From Chitinophaga costaii (GTDB lineage Bacteria > Bacteroidota > Bacteroidia > Chitinophagales > Chitinophagaceae), in contig NZ_FMAR01000008.1 in the NCBI RefSeq assembly GCF_900094705.1, forward strand, positions 1-64,000: a DNA stretch of 64,000 bases, given 5' to 3'. Positions 1 through 9,066 of this stretch are shown here, piece after piece. The position numbers and the translations under genes were made by a program. Within the stretch, counting starts at the first letter, position 1, and every line of letters begins with the position of its first letter. The notes under the pieces are model-generated. The model had not been told where the DNA came from. It saw nothing but the letters and a program-made list of their open reading frames with translations, and made no database searches.

Positions 1-2138
1 GCATCATATGCATAGCCGTAGTCCCTTGCAATGGGTGCGTTAAAGCCTTTCCACGTTACACCGGCAATATTGCCATTGTATTGTGGAATAGTGAAACCTG
101 CATCGTAGCCCAACTTTTCGCCGAAGTGATTGGCCTCGGTATTCGTGCCGATAATGTAATCTTTGTTAATGGAGCTTAACCAGCCCTTTATAGTATACTC
201 ATTGTTAAGTACTTCCAGGTTGTTGCCCAGTACTTTTTTCTTAAGTCTTCCTAATTCATCATAAGTGTTCTGAGAAACGATCACCGGCGTTGCACCATTC
301 ACCTGTTTGGTTACTTTGGACACGTGATGATGATCGTCATAAGTAAGAATGGTCAACACTTGTTCATCCGGTGCAATGCCGCTGCGCGGGTTGGTAAGAT
401 GGGTGTACGAGGAGAGTACCTTGCCGGCAAAATCATACAAGCTGCTGGTCACTACAAGCCCGCCTTGCAAGTTGTCGCTAATGGTCTGTACAGGGCGGCC
501 TTTGCTATCGTAATAAGAGGTGGTGGTCAGCCACTGATCGGTGCCGAGTACGCGCACCTTTGTACCCGTTACCAGGCCGTTGGTCATCGTGCTGCTGGTA
601 GTCACCGGGGTAGCATAGGCGCTGTTACTGGCATCGGCTTGCAGCTTGGAAAAATCAGCCGCCTGTAGCGCCTTGGCGCCATTGTAGGTATAGTTGTCGT
701 AATAGGTGTAAGTAAGTGGCTGGTACCCGGTAATGCCGGGTAAAGGATTTACTACGGTTACCTGCTCGGTATTGCCTTGCAGGGAGGGGTTGATCTGGGC
801 GGTAAATTCCGCGTTCGTTTCGGAGGTAAACCCATCCTGAAATGTTATGGTTTGACTGGCTTGATACAGCGTTTGTCCGGTTGTGCGTACGCCCAGCACC
901 AGGTCTGTAAGGCCGGGAAAAGTATTGGTCAGCGTAGTGGATGATGCGGTGGCACTGTTCAGTGTTGCCTGCAATTGTGCGGCTGTTTGGGTAGAGGGAT
1001 ACAGCGCCGTCATCACGGGCCGGTTCAGGGCATCGTAAAATGTAGTGATCCATTGATGGGCGGCAAGTAGGTTGGCGTCCTGGGTAAAAACTAAACGGTC
1101 CCGGGTATCATACACCATCGAAACAATACCGGCATCGGGTACTTTTTTAGTGATCATGCGATTCCTGCCGTCGTAGGTATATTGAAAACACAGTCCGTCA
1201 GCTATTGCGGAAGAAATGACCCAATTACTGCTGATGAGGCTAACGGCTTTTGGTGCCATCACAAAACGGAGATTACCTAGGTCGTCATACACATAATAGG
1301 TGCAGAGCCAGCCGGCATGCCCGTCTGCAGTACTACTCAGCGATACTTTTTTAAGGATTACCTGTCCGTTTTTATCTTTAAACTCCACCAATGGATGACC
1401 TTGTTCGTCTGTAGTGACCGTTTTATACAAAGTTCCTGCGGGATAGGTGCTGGTTGAAACGGGAATATTTCCCGTGGCCGGCATACTCCAGATGCGTACT
1501 GCATCGGTCGCATTATTGGTGAGGTATTGTAATTGTACAGGATGATTAGCACCGGTAGATGCCCAACTATTGCCAGCGGAAAATGTTTTTTGCACCCTGT
1601 TCAGGGGAGAAGGCTCGTACTGTGTTTCACTGTAAAAGATTTGTTCACCCTGAACACCAGGATTCAGGGTGGTGTTTTGATAGAAAGTCTTTTGCGCAGT
1701 AAAGGGGTCCAGTTTAAAAGCGCCATCGCTGCTACCGGTATGAATATATGGCAGGTATTGGTACTGCTCCCGGCCATAGGCATCATATATTACGGGCGAC
1801 ACCAGATCGTAGCCCAACGGACTGCCGCCTTTCACGACAGTTTGCAGTGGTCTGCCCAGCCCGTCCATATAGGCAGTGGTTTGTGTTACTTGTTTGGAAG
1901 TATTGCCGCTCGCCATTACGGCGTTAGGATCAGCGGTTATCATATTTACATCATAAGTACGGACGTAATTACCGGTAGCACTGGAATAGGCAGTAGGAAT
2001 GGCTACGGGGGTAGCCACGGGGAGGAGAGTGGTGCTTGGAACGTTGTTTTGGGCGGATACCCCGGCCAGTAAAAATATATTCGTTAGAACAACAAGTATC
2101 GCTATTCGAAAAATCAATGGAGTTATTTTTATGGGCAT
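1..2138 (-). CDS. DUF6443 / RHS-repeat protein, N-terminal part (partial)
   Basis: The minus-strand frame is open from an ATG at 2138 to the left edge, giving about 712 residues of a much longer protein. It starts with a signal peptide (hydrophobic run ending VSA-QNN). The DUF6443 region follows, with the phrases YMDGLGRPLQTVVKGG and VIYDAYGREQYQYLPY, and then repeated YD-type units such as YTYDGRNRMI and FYDALNRPV. The last residues visible are GVTWKGFNAPIARDYGYAYD, typical of the RHS barrel in Bacteroidetes. Family knowledge: these are very large secreted shell-like proteins whose variable C-terminus can be a toxin. That part is outside the window, so no toxin can be claimed. It lies 85 bp downstream of a coiled-coil/barrel gene in the same direction, probably in one operon. 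Confidence 0.9.
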   Translation of the reverse strand, partial: MPIKITPLIFRIAILVVLTNIFLLAGVSAQNNVPSTTLLPVATPVAIPTAYSSATGNYVRTYDVNMITADPNAVMASGNTSKQVTQTTAYMDGLGRPLQTVVKGGSPLGYDLVSPVIYDAYGREQYQYLPYIHTGSSDGAFKLDPFTAQKTFYQNTTLNPGVQGEQIFYSETQYEPSPLNRVQKTFSAGNSWASTGANHPVQLQYLTNNATDAVRIWSMPATGNIPVSTSTYPAGTLYKTVTTDEQGHPLVEFKDKNGQVILKKVSLSSTADGHAGWLCTYYVYDDLGNLRFVMAPKAVSLISSNWVISSAIADGLCFQYTYDGRNRMITKKVPDAGIVSMVYDTRDRLVFTQDANLLAAHQWITTFYDALNRPVMTALYPSTQTAAQLQATLNSATASSTTLTNTFPGLTDLVLGVRTTGQTLYQASQTITFQDGFTSETNAEFTAQINPSLQGNTEQVTVVNPLPGITGYQPLTYTYYDNYTYNGAKALQAADFSKLQADASNSAYATPVTTSSTMTNGLVTGTKVRVLGTDQWLTTTSYYDSKGRPVQTISDNLQGGLVVTSSLYDFAGKVLSSYTHLTNPRSGIAPDEQVLTILTYDDHHHVSKVTKQVNGATPVIVSQNTYDELGRLKKKVLGNNLEVLNNEYTIKGWLSSINKDYIIGTNTEANHFGEKLGYDAGFTIPQYNGNIAGVTWKGFNAPIARDYGYAYD

Positions 2139-2212
2139 ATAAAGGGAATTCAATGAATAAAGGCAACTAAGCATGTATGGCGATATTAATCGCACGATCT
2201 GTTTGGGGAAAT

Positions 2213-2221
2213 CCCCCCCCC
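2213..2221 (-). repeat. Nine-base poly-G tract (minus strand) between two co-directional genes
   Basis: Nine consecutive C on the plus strand (G on the coding strand) lie two bases after the stop codon of the coiled-coil/barrel gene and about 75 bp before the RHS start codon. Homopolymers of this length are prone to slippage. It is intergenic, so any effect would be on transcription or mRNA structure rather than on reading frame. Confidence 0.6.
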
Positions 2222-2223
2222 TC

Positions 2224-3672
2224 CTAAAACGTATACCCCATCCGCAACACCACCGGTTGCGTAGTAGGCGTATGCACACTCCAAAGAAAATCATACAACA
2301 ACATAATATTCCCTTTCATCTTGGCATTGAGCTGATATTTCTTACTCACGCCTAGTAGTGCGCTACCTGTCCACGCTTTAAATCTGCGCAATTCGGCTAC
2401 GCTGCCGAAGTTATTATTGTAATTCTCCTCAAACCCGCCGTTGGCATAAATGCTCCCCTTCATCTGCCAGTCCATGAACGACCGAAGTCCTACACCCTGG
2501 CTATTAAATCGGATATGGTTAAATCCTGAACCCATGCCCAGTTTATAGGCAACGCCCAGTCCTATGCTGCCTTTCTTCGTGAACTTGTACGCCACCTGCC
2601 CGGCAAAATCGCCGGTAGTGGGGAAGTACAGGCTAGACTTCTGGAACTGCACATTAGCGCCAAACTCCAGCCGTTGCAGCAGGCTTTTGGTCTTCATGTC
2701 GTTGGGTTTAAAGTTGGGCATTTCCCCGGCATTATCCAGGTTGGGGAACTTATTTTTCAGTTCATTAAACTGGTTGCGGGCAGCCTCCATCTGGTTGCTA
2801 ACGGCTGCCGATGCGTTGGGGCCTCCACCCAGGCGTTGGGAGAGGAGCTGTTCTACGGCGCTGCGGGTTTGCAGGCCTTCCAGGCTTTGGGCCAGGTTAG
2901 CATCGCCATTGGCAGAAAGATTAAACAGGGAAGCCAGTTGGGAATGTTTTTGCAGGAAGGCCTTGTAGGCGGGCAGTTGTTGCAGCAGGCTCACGGCCTT
3001 TGCTTCCGCCTTCTTTTTGTCGTGCAGGAGCTCCTTGTATTCATTCAGTTGCTGGGTGTAATAATAAGCCTCCTTGTTAATGCCTTTGAGATCTCCTGCC
3101 AGGTTGCTGTAGTGGGATAGTTGTGTGTTCAGGAAATCCTTTTGTGACTGGAGGTAATTTTTTACCTGGTCTGCTGCCTGGAACTGGTCTTGCAGGCCAT
3201 TTACACTTTGCAACGCACCATCCAGCTTTTGGGTGCCGGCCCCTTGTTTCAGTTGCTTCAGGAAGCCCAGGGAATTTTGCAGGCTATCTATATATCCATC
3301 ATAGGCCATGGCTTTGCCGGCAAAGGGTATTTTGCTTTTCAATAGACTTTGAAGATGTTGCAGGGAATCAATACCATGTTTAAAAATCCGGACTGCCGCC
3401 ACAGAATCTGTCTGGGAAAGTTTCGCCTGCATTTTCTTTTCCTTTTCCAGCATACTGTTTACCGCCTGTAGGCTGCGTTGTTGCACCGTGGCGGTCATTT
3501 GCCGGGTCTTGGCGGTCACTTGTTTATAATATTTGTCGGGAACGGCGTTCACCGTTTTCAGCACACTGTCTGTCTGCGCAGCAGTGGTGTCTACCTGCAG
3601 CGTGGCGCACACGCCCCGCTGCACAAGGCCGGAGCACAAGAGGGACAAACAAAAAAGCAATTTCACATACAT
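2224..3672 (-). CDS. Secreted coiled-coil protein with C-terminal outer-membrane barrel
   Basis: A 482-residue protein that I do not recognise as a named family. Residues 1-23 form a signal peptide ending GVCA. About residues 60-330 are rich in Q, L, K and A with heptad-like spacing and no obvious enzyme motif, suggesting long coiled coils. From about residue 335 the sequence alternates hydrophobic and polar residues with many glycines and aromatics (FGANVQF, IGLGVAYKLG, GSIYANGGF) and ends VVLRMGYTF, a terminal phenylalanine as expected for an outer-membrane beta-barrel. The likely location is the outer membrane with a periplasmic or surface helical stalk. It sits just upstream of the RHS gene in the same direction, so a role in its anchoring or display is an inference from position. 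Confidence 0.75.
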   Translation of the reverse strand: MYVKLLFCLSLLCSGLVQRGVCATLQVDTTAAQTDSVLKTVNAVPDKYYKQVTAKTRQMTATVQQRSLQAVNSMLEKEKKMQAKLSQTDSVAAVRIFKHGIDSLQHLQSLLKSKIPFAGKAMAYDGYIDSLQNSLGFLKQLKQGAGTQKLDGALQSVNGLQDQFQAADQVKNYLQSQKDFLNTQLSHYSNLAGDLKGINKEAYYYTQQLNEYKELLHDKKKAEAKAVSLLQQLPAYKAFLQKHSQLASLFNLSANGDANLAQSLEGLQTRSAVEQLLSQRLGGGPNASAAVSNQMEAARNQFNELKNKFPNLDNAGEMPNFKPNDMKTKSLLQRLEFGANVQFQKSSLYFPTTGDFAGQVAYKFTKKGSIGLGVAYKLGMGSGFNHIRFNSQGVGLRSFMDWQMKGSIYANGGFEENYNNNFGSVAELRRFKAWTGSALLGVSKKYQLNAKMKGNIMLLYDFLWSVHTPTTQPVVLRMGYTF

Positions 3673-3981
3673 AGCCAGGAATTATGCTTCAGGGAAAAGG
3701 GATGATGATTTTGGAAGTCGGAAAACAAACCCTATCGCTACAAGTTCTAAGGAAGTCGGGAAAACAGATGCCAGGAATGTTTGACGATATACGATTACAA
3801 AAGAAGCACTTTAATGGCATAAAAACAATCGGAAAGAAAAATATTTTTACCGGGATATTGTAAATTTGAAATGGAAAATATAGCTTTGATTTGTTAACCG
3901 CCCTGGCGATGTTCCTTATACTTTCCTCGCCCGTAACGTAAACACTCCCCTTAATTTGTTAATCAATTATCTCCCTGACAT
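3673..3981. other. Divergent intergenic region, AT-rich
   Basis: 309 bp between the divergent barrel and tail-fibre-like genes. Apart from the candidate promoter at 3858-3888 I see no gene, RNA or strong repeat. Confidence 0.6.
3858..3888 (+). promoter_or_regulatory. Candidate Bacteroidetes-type promoter
   Basis: TTG at 3858-3860 and TAGCTTTG at 3881-3888, separated by 20 bp. The -7 box fits TAnnTTTG exactly and the -33 box is partial. It would give a leader of roughly 85 nt for the gene starting at 3982. Confidence 0.35.
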
Positions 3982-4920
3982 ATGAAAAAATGGTTCGCCT
4001 TAGCCTTTGTTTTATTGAGCGGTAGCCCTTTGTTTGCGCAAGTTTATGGAAACTTCCACGTGGGAGGTACAACAGATACGTTTTACCCGGTAGTTTTCAA
4101 TGATGTACTTTGGGGGACTAGTGTTGCCACGGAACTTCAATTAGGTAGAGCAGACACCCACACAGATGCATCATCTTCCATCTGGGCTGGTACCCTTATT
4201 GCACGTTTCCGTTTTCACGTCACCAATTGGGGGAATGGATCCTCATTTTGTAATGCTGAAATCTTTCAAACGGTGGGCACTGGGGTGGGTTTTACCAACG
4301 TTTTCATCGCTAACTGGCTGGATATCTCCAGCGTTGATGGGGCAAAGCGTTTTATGGTATACCTAAGAGGTGGCACTACTTATTTCTACACGGCCCCTGC
4401 CGGAGCCGCAGCGCCCGTATTGTACGATGGTGTGGCCAATGCATTGCCATTAACATTGTCTAATGGTACGGCCTTCAATGTACTTACAGCGCCCAGTGCC
4501 ACTGTAAATCAATCTGGCCTCACCAGCAGCGGTACGGCATATTACCTGGGGGGTGGCACTAATTATTTTACGGGTGCTATCGGCATTGGTACTACGGCGC
4601 CCGGCCCTTACAAACTGGCCGTGGAGGGCACCATTGGTGCCCGCAAAATAAAAGTGACTACGGTAAATCCCTGGGCTGATTTCGTATTCGACGATGATTA
4701 TCCCTTGCCCGATTTGACCGAGTTAAAAACCTATATCCAGGTAAATAAGCACCTGCCTGGCATTCCCACCACCGCCGATGTGCAAAAGGAAGGAATAGAC
4801 GTAGGTGATATGAATGCTAAACTGCTGCAAAAAGTAGAAGAACTCACCCTGCTGCTTATTCAGCAAAATGACAGAATAAAAGCCCTGGAACAGCCACTCA
4901 AAAAAATAAAATTACATTAA
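3982..4920 (+). CDS. Secreted tail-fibre-like protein with trimeric chaperone-like C-terminus
   Basis: 312 residues with a clear signal peptide (1-20, ending LFAQ). The central part is beta-rich and low in charge. Around residue 205 comes the phrase IGIGTTAPGPYKLAVEGTIG, followed by ARKIKV, PWADFVFDDDY, HLPGIPTTADV and an end (residues 285-312) that looks like a short coiled coil. This order is the common Bacteroidetes tail-fibre/S74-like module: GTxxPxxKL sequences, a WADFVFxxDY segment, then a helix for trimer formation. The catalytic self-cleavage residues of true S74 peptidases cannot be assigned. It is probably an exported trimeric fibre or surface protein rather than a phage gene, since no phage genes lie nearby. 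Confidence 0.7.
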   Translation: MKKWFALAFVLLSGSPLFAQVYGNFHVGGTTDTFYPVVFNDVLWGTSVATELQLGRADTHTDASSSIWAGTLIARFRFHVTNWGNGSSFCNAEIFQTVGTGVGFTNVFIANWLDISSVDGAKRFMVYLRGGTTYFYTAPAGAAAPVLYDGVANALPLTLSNGTAFNVLTAPSATVNQSGLTSSGTAYYLGGGTNYFTGAIGIGTTAPGPYKLAVEGTIGARKIKVTTVNPWADFVFDDDYPLPDLTELKTYIQVNKHLPGIPTTADVQKEGIDVGDMNAKLLQKVEELTLLLIQQNDRIKALEQPLKKIKLH

Positions 4921-4924
4921 AAAA

Positions 4925-4943
4925 GGCTTCCATCCTGGAAGCC
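4925..4943 (-). terminator. Intrinsic terminator for the 4979-5323 gene
   Basis: Perfect 8-bp stem (GGCTTCCA / TGGAAGCC) with a 3-nt loop. Read on the minus strand it is followed by six T. It overlaps the end region of the plus-strand gene and separates the convergent pair. Confidence 0.8.
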
Positions 4944-4978
4944 TCAAAGTTTATCGTGAACGCAACAATTTGTGGTAG

Positions 4979-5323
4979 TTAGTTCCCACGTACTGGCATC
5001 CAATCAAATTTAGGTGTGCGGTACCGGGTTACGCGGCCTTCATTCACCCAATTTAAAAAACGCGATTCATAACGGAAATTAGCAGCGCCTTCGTTTTCCT
5101 GCGCACCCTGCATAGCTTCCACAAAAGACTTCACAGTACCTACTGCCAATGCGTTCTCATCCATCACGCCTACAATACGCTGCAACTTAAAGGCAGTACG
5201 GTCTTTTGCATGATCCACCGCGACTACTTTTACAATAAAATCAAGGTTGCCTAATTTTTCTTTCAGCCAGGAAATAGCACTAGAGCCAATCCGATAACAT
5301 TCTCCGGGAGTCAATTGCGTCAT
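4979..5323 (-). CDS. Small conserved protein of unknown function
   Basis: 114 residues starting at an ATG. No signal peptide or membrane segment. The N-terminal third (TPGECYRIGSSAISWLKEKL) looks helical and amphipathic. The middle mixes beta-strand-like stretches, and the C-terminus is aromatic and basic (YESRFLNWVNEGRVTRYRTP). I do not recognise the family. It is followed by its own terminator at 4925-4943 and is transcribed alone, convergent with the tail-fibre-like gene. Confidence 0.65.
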   Translation of the reverse strand: MTQLTPGECYRIGSSAISWLKEKLGNLDFIVKVVAVDHAKDRTAFKLQRIVGVMDENALAVGTVKSFVEAMQGAQENEGAANFRYESRFLNWVNEGRVTRYRTPKFDWMPVRGN

Positions 5324-5538
5324 AGTTTTTACCTTTTAGTGATGAATTACAGACAAAACATGTGCCGGCATAGCAAACAAATATACGCAGCGCAGCCCGC
5401 ACTAAACGTTAATAGTTGTTAACACCCCCATTTTCCTGCTAAACCACTGATTATGAACAACCCGCCAATTATTTTACCCCGGCTTGTTTGATTGCTGCAA
5501 ATCCCTCCTTATTTTGTTGACGTTTACGAAACCATTGC

Positions 5539-7791
5539 ATGAACTATCGTTATTTATTGACCGGAAGCCTGTTATGTGCCATTTTTGCCTGTCAGCCTGG
5601 CAAACAGAAAGTTACAATAAAGGACCAGCCTGCCTCCGTACTGGACGCACAGGCCGCTATTGCCCATATGCGGGTAGAATCACCCCTCCAGGTGCAATTG
5701 GTGGCCGCCGAGCCGCTGGTGGTGGCCCCCGTGGCCATGAGCTTCGATGAGAAGGGCCGTGCCTGGGTGGTGGAAATGACCAGCTATATGCCCGATACCG
5801 CCGGCACCGGGGAGGCCAATATGAATGGTAAGATCGTCATCCTGGCAGATACCAACCACGATGGCCGGATGGATACCCGCCGGGTTTTCCTCGATAGCCT
5901 GGTACTGCCCCGGGCCGTATGCCTGGTGGGCAATGGGGTGCTGGTGGCTGAACCTCCCCGGCTATGGTTTGTGGAAAACAATCAGGACCATCCCGGCAAA
6001 CGTACGCTGGTAGACAGTGCCTATGCCGATGGAGGCAATGTAGAGCATCAGCCCAATGGCCTGTTCCGCGCGATGGACAACTGGATCTACAATGCCAAGT
6101 CTGCCAAACGCTACCGCCTGCAAAATGGGCGCTGGATAATCAGCAATACCCACTTCCGTGGTCAATGGGGCATTTGCCAGGACGACGACGGCCGCTTGGT
6201 TTACAATAATAATTCAGCCAATGTACTAGGGGATTACTTTGCCCCAGGCCTGGGTGCTGGCAACCCGCATTTGCAGCGGGTGAGGGGCTATGATGAGGAA
6301 ATTGTTCCGGATAACCGCGTGTACCCTTTGCACCATACCGGCGTAAACAGGGGTTATGTAAAAGACGTACTGGACGATAGTGGCCGCCTTACCGCTTTCA
6401 CGGCGGCCTGTGGCCCGCTGGTGAACCGTAGCCCTTTGCTGGGTGCAGCCTTCCAAAACAATGTATTTGTGGCCGAACCTGCCGGCAATCTCATAAAACG
6501 CAATATCCTTCAGCCCGACAGTATTTACAAGGTTAGTGGCCACCAGGCCTACGCTGGCAAAGAATTTCTGGCGAGCGATGACGAACGTTTCCGCCCGGTG
6601 AATCTCTATAATGGCCCGGAGGGAGCGCTGTATGTGGTAGATATGTACCGGGGCATTATCCAACATAAAACCTATCTCACCGAATACCTGAAAAATGAGA
6701 TACGCACCCGGGCGCTTACCCAGCCGCTGAACTGTGGCCGCATTTACCGCGTGGTGCCTGCCGGTAGCTCGCCAGCCATCAGGCCGTTGGCTACAGCGCC
6801 AGATAGCCTGCTGGCAGCCCTGGCCGATGAAAATGGCTGGCGCCGCGACAGGGCCCAGCAACTGATTGTAGACGGGCATATCACCGCGCTGGTACCCGCC
6901 TTAAAGCAATTGCTCACCCATACCCAGGGCAACGCCTGGCTGCACGCCCTCTGGACACTGGAAGGCTTGGGCGCCCTGCAATGGACGGAGGTAGCGCCAC
7001 TGTTAATGAGTAGTAATACTTACCGGTTAAAAACTCAGGCATTGGCTGTCATTCCATCCATCGTAAACGCACAAAACCGCGCGGCCATTTTCGAGGCCGT
7101 AGCCACCGCCGTGGGTAATGATCCCCACCTGGCCGTAGCTGCCGCACTGGATATGCCTGCGCTGCAAGCGTATCCCAAAGCCGGGGTGCTGGCCGCTGCC
7201 CTTTCGCTGGCCGGCACTAACGATCCATACCTTTCGGATGCACTGCTTAGTAATGCCAAAGACAAGGAGTTGTCGTGGCGGGCCAGTTACCTGCAAATGA
7301 AACGCGATACCAATGCTGTATTTTATCGCCACCTGCAAGCTGCTATCAACCGCGCGGAGGAAGCCAAACTGGCGGAAAAAAATAAGGGCCTTGCCAAGCA
7401 ATATCCACGGGGAGCGCAGTTATTCAATACCATATGCCAAACCTGCCACGGCGGTGATGGCAATGGTATTCATGCCCTGGCGCCCCCGCTCAATGGTTCC
7501 GATTGGGTGAATGGCGATTCCCGCAAACTAATGTCTATCGTGCTTTTTGGCCTGGGCGGCCCGGTGCGCGTAAGCGGGAAAACCTTCCCTGAGATCACGG
7601 GCGATATGCCCGCTATTGGCAATAATAAAGAGTTGTCCGATGCCGACATTGCCCAGTTGCTCAGTTATATCCGCCAGTGCTGGAAAAACAATGCAGGGCC
7701 TATAACGGAAACGGATATACGTAATATAAGGCAGCGCAATGCCGGTCGGCAAAAGGCTTTTACGATGGAGGAATTATTACAACTGAAGTAG
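5539..7791 (+). CDS. PVC-type heme-binding dehydrogenase-like lipoprotein with cytochrome c domain
   Basis: 750 residues. A lipoprotein signal (LLCAIFAC, Cys about 18) points to membrane anchoring outside the cytoplasm. Residues 45-400 match the membrane-bound dehydrogenase beta-propeller type: SFDEKGRAWVVEMTSYMPD, ILADTNHDGRMD, EHQPNGLFRAMDNWIYN, GPEGALYVVDMYRGIIQHKTY. Residues 410-610 are helical, HEAT-like repeats. The C-terminal 130 residues are a class I cytochrome c domain with heme motif CQTCH (C633, C636, H637) and a candidate distal Met in GDMPAIG. Family knowledge suggests oxidation of a sugar-like substrate with electrons passed to the heme. The substrate is unknown. It is a single-gene unit ending at the terminator at 7820-7844. 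Confidence 0.88.
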   Translation: MNYRYLLTGSLLCAIFACQPGKQKVTIKDQPASVLDAQAAIAHMRVESPLQVQLVAAEPLVVAPVAMSFDEKGRAWVVEMTSYMPDTAGTGEANMNGKIVILADTNHDGRMDTRRVFLDSLVLPRAVCLVGNGVLVAEPPRLWFVENNQDHPGKRTLVDSAYADGGNVEHQPNGLFRAMDNWIYNAKSAKRYRLQNGRWIISNTHFRGQWGICQDDDGRLVYNNNSANVLGDYFAPGLGAGNPHLQRVRGYDEEIVPDNRVYPLHHTGVNRGYVKDVLDDSGRLTAFTAACGPLVNRSPLLGAAFQNNVFVAEPAGNLIKRNILQPDSIYKVSGHQAYAGKEFLASDDERFRPVNLYNGPEGALYVVDMYRGIIQHKTYLTEYLKNEIRTRALTQPLNCGRIYRVVPAGSSPAIRPLATAPDSLLAALADENGWRRDRAQQLIVDGHITALVPALKQLLTHTQGNAWLHALWTLEGLGALQWTEVAPLLMSSNTYRLKTQALAVIPSIVNAQNRAAIFEAVATAVGNDPHLAVAAALDMPALQAYPKAGVLAAALSLAGTNDPYLSDALLSNAKDKELSWRASYLQMKRDTNAVFYRHLQAAINRAEEAKLAEKNKGLAKQYPRGAQLFNTICQTCHGGDGNGIHALAPPLNGSDWVNGDSRKLMSIVLFGLGGPVRVSGKTFPEITGDMPAIGNNKELSDADIAQLLSYIRQCWKNNAGPITETDIRNIRQRNAGRQKAFTMEELLQLK

Positions 7792-7819
7792 GAACCCTAC
7801 CGTTTTTGGGGCCATAAAA

Positions 7820-7844
7820 AACCCGCTGTAAGGAACAGCGGGTT
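7820..7844. terminator. Bidirectional terminator
   Basis: 10-bp perfect stem AACCCGCTGT / ACAGCGGGTT with a 5-nt loop. T-rich on the right and A-rich on the left, it lies between the convergent dehydrogenase and mqnE genes. Confidence 0.85.
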
Positions 7845-7875
7845 ATTTTATAGATCCATTTGTGTAATACGGTTA

Positions 7876-9066
7876 TTAATTTTTGGAAGCGCCGAGTAGT
7901 TCTGCATCGGTGAATGTTGCTTCGCTATAATCTTTCACCACGTTGTAAAGCGTATCCCGCTCAATGGGCCTGCGGCCAGCCTGTCGAATAAGCATGGCTA
8001 GCTGCGCGGTGTTCAGGGAAGGATTTTGTTCTTCAGCACCTGCCATTGAATAGATCTTAGTGGTATCGTCAATGGTGCCGTCCAGGTCATTCACCCCAAA
8101 GGCCAGCGTGAGCTGCGCCGTTTGGCGGCCCAGCATAGGCCAGTAGGCTTTCAGATGGGGGAAGTTATCCAAATACAGGCGGGCAATGGCGTACAGGCGC
8201 AGGTCTTCTATGATGGAAGACTCGGGCACATGATTCATTTCATTGTCTTTATTGCGGAACTTCAGTGGAATAAAAGTATTGAAACCATGGGTTTCGTCCT
8301 GCAATTGCCGCAGGCGCTCCATGTGGTCTATGCGGTGAGCAAAGGTTTCTACGTGTCCATACAGCATGGTGGCATTGGTATGCATACCCAGGTTGTGGGC
8401 GGCCCGGTGAATGGCCAGCCAGCCATCAGCATCTACCTTGTCGTGGCAGATAAGGGCGCGCACGTCGGGATGAAAGATCTCGGCACCGCCGCCCGGCATA
8501 GATTGTAACCCGGCGTCGTTGAGTTTTTTCATGCCTTCTTCCACGGTAAGTTTTGCTTTGCGGAACATATAATCCAGCTCCACGGCAGTAAAACCCTTGA
8601 TGTGCAGGTCCGGGCGGTGGGCGCGGATCTTGCTGATCAATTCACAAAAGAAATCCAAATTCATCTTCGGATGTACGCCGCCTACAATGTGTACTTCGGT
8701 AACAGGCTCCCCGTCATATTTTTTGACGATGTCCAGCATCTCGTCTATGCTAAGCTCCCAGCCGTCTTCCTTGTTCTTGTAGCTGCGGGAATATGAGCAG
8801 AATTTGCAGGTGAATATGCAAACATTAGTAGGCTCTATATGAAAATTGCGGTTAAAATAGGTATTGTCGCCATGCATGCGCTCCCGTACATGATTGGCTA
8901 ATGCGCCGGCAAAACCTACATCTGCTTTTTCAAACAGCAGCAGGCCGTCTTCGGGCGTTAATCTTTCCTGTCTTAGTACCTTTTCCGCTACGGCTTTCAG
9001 GCCCGGGTCCAGGGTGGGTTGTTGCAGCAGGGCTGCGATGGCGGGAGATGCTTGGCTAGTCGTCAT
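7876..9066 (-). CDS. mqnE: Aminofutalosine synthase (radical SAM), menaquinone biosynthesis
   Basis: 396 residues. The radical SAM cluster motif is CIFTCKFC (C83, C87, C90), followed by SYSRSYKNK. Further conserved stretches are TEVHIVGGVHPK, SMPGGGAEIFHPDVR, HTNATMLYGHVET and GFNTFIPLKFRN, the last being characteristic of MqnE rather than its paralogue MqnC. The enzyme joins 3-[(1-carboxyvinyl)oxy]benzoate to SAM to make aminofutalosine, the second step of the futalosine route to menaquinone, in the cytosol. Its ATG overlaps the stop codon of the upstream metalloprotease gene (ATGA), which implies co-transcription with a functionally unrelated gene. No other mqn gene is in the window. Confidence 0.92.
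   Translation of the reverse strand: MTTSQASPAIAALLQQPTLDPGLKAVAEKVLRQERLTPEDGLLLFEKADVGFAGALANHVRERMHGDNTYFNRNFHIEPTNVCIFTCKFCSYSRSYKNKEDGWELSIDEMLDIVKKYDGEPVTEVHIVGGVHPKMNLDFFCELISKIRAHRPDLHIKGFTAVELDYMFRKAKLTVEEGMKKLNDAGLQSMPGGGAEIFHPDVRALICHDKVDADGWLAIHRAAHNLGMHTNATMLYGHVETFAHRIDHMERLRQLQDETHGFNTFIPLKFRNKDNEMNHVPESSIIEDLRLYAIARLYLDNFPHLKAYWPMLGRQTAQLTLAFGVNDLDGTIDDTTKIYSMAGAEEQNPSLNTAQLAMLIRQAGRRPIERDTLYNVVKDYSEATFTDAELLGASKN

Noticed and set aside
3982..4920. Prophage remnant because of the tail-fibre-like protein
   Set aside because: It has a Sec signal peptide and no phage structural, integrase or lysis genes nearby; such proteins are common chromosomal surface proteins in Bacteroidetes.
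6226..6879. Open frame of 217 codons on the minus strand
   Set aside because: Antisense to the conserved dehydrogenase propeller region.
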